From: Rhabdochromatium marinum
GTDB taxonomy: Bacteria > Pseudomonadota > Gammaproteobacteria > Chromatiales > Chromatiaceae
Assembly: GCF_016583795.1 (NCBI RefSeq)
Contig: NZ_NRRS01000006.1
Location: 1 to 64,000, forward strand
DNA length: 64,000 bases
Direction: 5' to 3'
The notes below the pieces were generated by a model. It searched no databases. It had not been told where the DNA came from and was given only the letters and a program-made list of their open reading frames with translations. Both the position numbers and the translations under genes were made by a program. Positions 61,376 to 64,000 of the stretch are shown here, in pieces; position 1 is the stretch's first letter, and every line of letters starts with the position of its first letter.

Positions 61376-61738
61376 TCAGGCCGGCAAATGCTCCTCCAGC
61401 CAGTGACGAATCTGCTGTGAGGAGCGCGAACCGCTAAAGCGTCCGCGTTCCTCGCCAGCACAGAACAAAATCACGGTTGGAAAACCGCGCACGCGTAATC
61501 GCCCGGCAACCTTCATATTCTCACCCGCATCGACTTCGAGCTGCGCCAGGCGCAGTTGGCCTTGATAGTCATCCAGTACACGAAAAAGATGGGGTGTCAG
61601 CGCATGGCAGGGGCCACACCAGTCGGCCCAGAAATCCACTAACACGGGGGCTTGGTGAGAGGCTTCAAGGACAGCGGCCTCAAAATTTTCGTGTCCGACA
61701 TGGAAGCTGTGCGGGCTGTCGTGATGGTTGAACGTCAT
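61376..61738 (-). CDS. Thioredoxin-family protein
   Basis: A 120-residue thioredoxin-fold protein with the active site FWADWCGPCHALTP. The fold continues with VDAGENMKVAGRLRVRGFPTVILF. ATG 61738 gives a plausible start (TFNHHDSPHSFHVGHENFEAAV); the upstream frame to 61774 is less convincing. The N-terminal FxVxxENFEAAVLEAS segment is like the first part of YbbN-type proteins, but the TPR tail of YbbN is missing. Cytoplasmic disulfide reductase or co-chaperone are both possible. Confidence 0.87.
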   Translation of the reverse strand: MTFNHHDSPHSFHVGHENFEAAVLEASHQAPVLVDFWADWCGPCHALTPHLFRVLDDYQGQLRLAQLEVDAGENMKVAGRLRVRGFPTVILFCAGEERGRFSGSRSSQQIRHWLEEHLPA

Positions 61739-61930
61739 GGGAGAGTGACCTCGCGGGCTTGGGATATGCGACAAGTGATCCTATCATGCGCGACTGTTTT
61801 GACGACAACAGCCGCCCTGTCAATGGCCCCTGAGCCTTGGCTGGCGTGTATTGCCCGGATCCGTAAGTTTGAGGCGCCTAATAGCCAATGGAGCGCTGTC
61901 CCAAGTGTCACGCCCGCAGCAGCGGCACCC

Positions 61931-64000
61931 TCATGGAGTAGGCGGTTGAACTTTCGGATGATGCCGCCAGAGTCGATCACGCTGCTGGCGTGACAACTTG
62001 GGTGGCTCCAGCGGTGCCGCCGCAGACGGTGCCGCCGGCCATCGAAACTCGATGGCTCCTGTGGTAGCCGTATTGAGAGTCGGGATACCCAGGCGCTTGG
62101 CGCGCTCGACAACCCCCTGGGCTGGGAAGCCGTAACGGTTGGCGAAGCCGGCCGAGACAATCATCCAGCGCGGCTGGACCTGCTGCAGGAAGGCGCGCGA
62201 TGACGAGGTCGCGCTGCCATGATGACCGGCGACCAGCACATCCGCCTGCAACGTTTGGCCATAGCGGGCTATAAGCTGTGCCTCGACCGCCTGGCTGGCG
62301 TCGCCGGTCAGCAGTACGCTGGCGCTACCCGTTGTCACCTTCAGCACACAGGAGCTGTCATTGCCTTCCAACTGTTGGCTGGGTGGCGGGTAGAGCATGT
62401 CAAAATCAATCCCATCCCAGTGCCAGTGCTGACCAGCCTGGCAAGGCTCGGCACGCACGGAGCTCTCCGCTGCCAGCTCCGGCTTTAGCTCCAGCTCAGC
62501 GGGTTCGCCACTCAGCAGGCGTGCAATGGGTATCTGACCGACCAACCCCTGGAGTCCGCCGGCATGATCCTGATCGGCATGGCTGATGACCAGCACATCG
62601 AGTGATCGGATTCCCAAGGCACGCAGATAGGGCAGTACCACCGCCGCGCCGGTGTTGAAGCCGCTGGGATAGCGCGGCCCCAGATCATAGACCAGCGTAT
62701 GGCGTGCGGTGCGCACACTGACCGCCAGTCCCTGACCGACATCCAGTACTGTAACCACGGCGGCGCCCGGTGCGGGTGGTACGGGGCGCACCAGCAGCAG
62801 TGGCAGCAGATAGACAAGTCCCAGCCAGCGGGCCGGCAGTCCGCGCGGGGCGAGCAGCAGTCCAACCCCCGCAAAGGCCGCCAGCCACACCCACCCGGGG
62901 CGCTCACCCAAACCTAGGCTGGTCCAGGGTAGATCGGCCAGCCATGCCAGCCCCGCGAATCCCTGCTCCAGCCCCGTGCCGACCAGTGCCAGGGGTAGTG
63001 CCCAGCCGCTAGCCAAACTCATCAGGGTCGCCAGCAAAATCAGCGGTAACAGGATTGTGAATAAGGGGACGGCGAGCAGATTTACTGGCGGCGCAATCAG
63101 TGAGGCGCGCCCAAACAAGAGGAGCAGCAGTGGCAGCAGCCCCAGTGCCACCGCCCATTGTGCCTGGCTCCAACGCAGCAGATGACTAGGCTGGCGCAGG
63201 CGACCGCTTAGGGCATAGAGCAGGGCGCTGACAGCGGCGAAGGACAGCCAGAAGCCGTAGGACAAAATCGCCTGTGGATCGAGACTCAACACGGCGATCA
63301 GCGCCAGGCTGATGGCCGACCAAGGGCGCAGGGTGCGTCCGGCCAGCTGGGCGATTAGCACCACCGCCAGCATGGCCAGCGCGCGCTGGGTGGAAATGGC
63401 GAATCCGGCCAGGGCGGTGTAGCCGATGGCGGCGGCCATGGCCAGCAGGGCCGCTGCACGCGGGGCGGGTAGATAAAGACTGAGCACCGCCACCCGCGTC
63501 CACAACCAGCGGCCAACCCACAAAGCGACAGCCGCAATCAGGCCGATATGCAGCCCCGAGATGGCCAGCAGGTGATTGGTGCCGGTGCGTGTCAGCACCT
63601 GCCAATCTTGTGGTGAGAGTCCATCGCGATCCCCGAGTACCAGCGCGCGCACCAGGGCGGCAGCGCGGGTGGCGCCTAGTTCGGCTTCAATGCGGGTGCG
63701 CAGCGACTGGCGCAGGCGGTGCAATCCATAGGGGCCGGGGTCGGCATCCAGGCGCTCATTGTGCTCGCTGTTGCGCACATACCCCGTGGCACCAAGGCCG
63801 TGCTGAAACAGCCAGCGCTCGTAGTCGAAGCCAGCGGGATTCACAAAGCCATGCGCGGGCTTCAGGCGCACCAGCAGACGCCAGCGCTCGCCGGCCTGTA
63901 GTGGTGGCGGCTGCTGGTACCAGCTGAGTCTGACCCGGCGCGGCAGGCGCACCGGCTGTCCGGCATGGCTGGCATGCTCGATGGCGATGACAAAGCGGGT
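61931..64000 (-). CDS. comEC: ComEC/Rec2 DNA-uptake channel (partial, 5' end outside)
   Basis: The frame is open to the right edge, so the N-terminal membrane part continues beyond the window. At least 689 residues are visible. A DUF4131-type segment (RLPRRVRLSWYQQPPP, FVNPAGFDYERWLFQHG) is followed by the competence membrane domain (LLAISGLHIGLIAAVALWVGR, many hydrophobic helices) and a C-terminal metallo-beta-lactamase-like domain (VLDVGQGLAVSV, HADQDHAGGLQGL, TGDASQAVE). ComEC carries single-stranded DNA across the inner membrane in natural transformation. The C-terminus ends with a basic, Pro-rich tail. Confidence 0.93.
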   Translation of the reverse strand, partial: TRFVIAIEHASHAGQPVRLPRRVRLSWYQQPPPLQAGERWRLLVRLKPAHGFVNPAGFDYERWLFQHGLGATGYVRNSEHNERLDADPGPYGLHRLRQSLRTRIEAELGATRAAALVRALVLGDRDGLSPQDWQVLTRTGTNHLLAISGLHIGLIAAVALWVGRWLWTRVAVLSLYLPAPRAAALLAMAAAIGYTALAGFAISTQRALAMLAVVLIAQLAGRTLRPWSAISLALIAVLSLDPQAILSYGFWLSFAAVSALLYALSGRLRQPSHLLRWSQAQWAVALGLLPLLLLLFGRASLIAPPVNLLAVPLFTILLPLILLATLMSLASGWALPLALVGTGLEQGFAGLAWLADLPWTSLGLGERPGWVWLAAFAGVGLLLAPRGLPARWLGLVYLLPLLLVRPVPPAPGAAVVTVLDVGQGLAVSVRTARHTLVYDLGPRYPSGFNTGAAVVLPYLRALGIRSLDVLVISHADQDHAGGLQGLVGQIPIARLLSGEPAELELKPELAAESSVRAEPCQAGQHWHWDGIDFDMLYPPPSQQLEGNDSSCVLKVTTGSASVLLTGDASQAVEAQLIARYGQTLQADVLVAGHHGSATSSSRAFLQQVQPRWMIVSAGFANRYGFPAQGVVERAKRLGIPTLNTATTGAIEFRWPAAPSAAAPLEPPKLSRQQRDRLWRHHPKVQPPTP

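Overview
The window is GC-rich chromosomal DNA of a motile gammaproteobacterium. A purple-sulfur-bacterium-like member of the Chromatiales is the best fit: fliC-flaG-fliD-fliS order, a KaiB/KaiC pair, a bacteriophytochrome diguanylate cyclase, RimO/IspH/ThiO/HemE/HemW/MgtE/ComEC housekeeping genes, and many small degenerate mobile remnants. This placement is inference from gene content. I saw no rRNA, tRNA or CRISPR array.

Region 1 (1-32.9 kb) is an unusually large protein-glycosylation island built round the flagellin locus. Four TPR/GT41 (O-GlcNAc-transferase/SPINDLY-like) genes lie upstream of flagellin (584-9281). The fourth ends inside a sigma-28-type promoter that drives fliC (9429). 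Then come flaG, fliD, fliS and a small fliT-like gene. Four more GT41 genes follow (13750-22560), then an acyltransferase-methyltransferase fusion, a CmoB-like methyltransferase, a TPR-methyltransferase on the opposite strand, a tandem GT41-GT41 fusion (26163-29687), and a 911-residue TPR-FkbM methyltransferase-sulfotransferase fusion (30191-32926). A broken sulfotransferase opens the window. In total there are nine GT41 genes with ten catalytic domains, several of them visibly duplicated or recombined. The likely picture is that flagellin is glycosylated by some of these enzymes, with methyl, acyl and perhaps sulfate groups added; the substrate is inferred from position only.

Region 2 (32.9-41 kb) is a graveyard of mobile elements. 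It holds a PD-(D/E)XK transposase pseudogene, a DUF1640-like coiled-coil protein, an IS982-like transposase tail abutting an intact 1.6-kb IS, and an IS607 element with intact serine recombinase and broken TnpB. After a lipoprotein gene and rimO comes an IscB (OMEGA) nuclease with intact catalytic residues. It is preceded by a structured HEARO/omega RNA and flanked by related hairpins. A small Cys-rich membrane protein gene sits immediately beyond it.

Region 3 (41-64 kb) is mostly housekeeping and signalling: ispH, thiO, glgX, a histidine kinase-receiver-GGDEF hybrid, a bacteriophytochrome-GGDEF protein, convergent kaiC-kaiB, a UPF0114 membrane protein, hemE, uvrD, a Tat-exported TRAP binding protein, hemW, a Cys-rich membrane protein, mgtE, a thioredoxin, and comEC running off the right edge.
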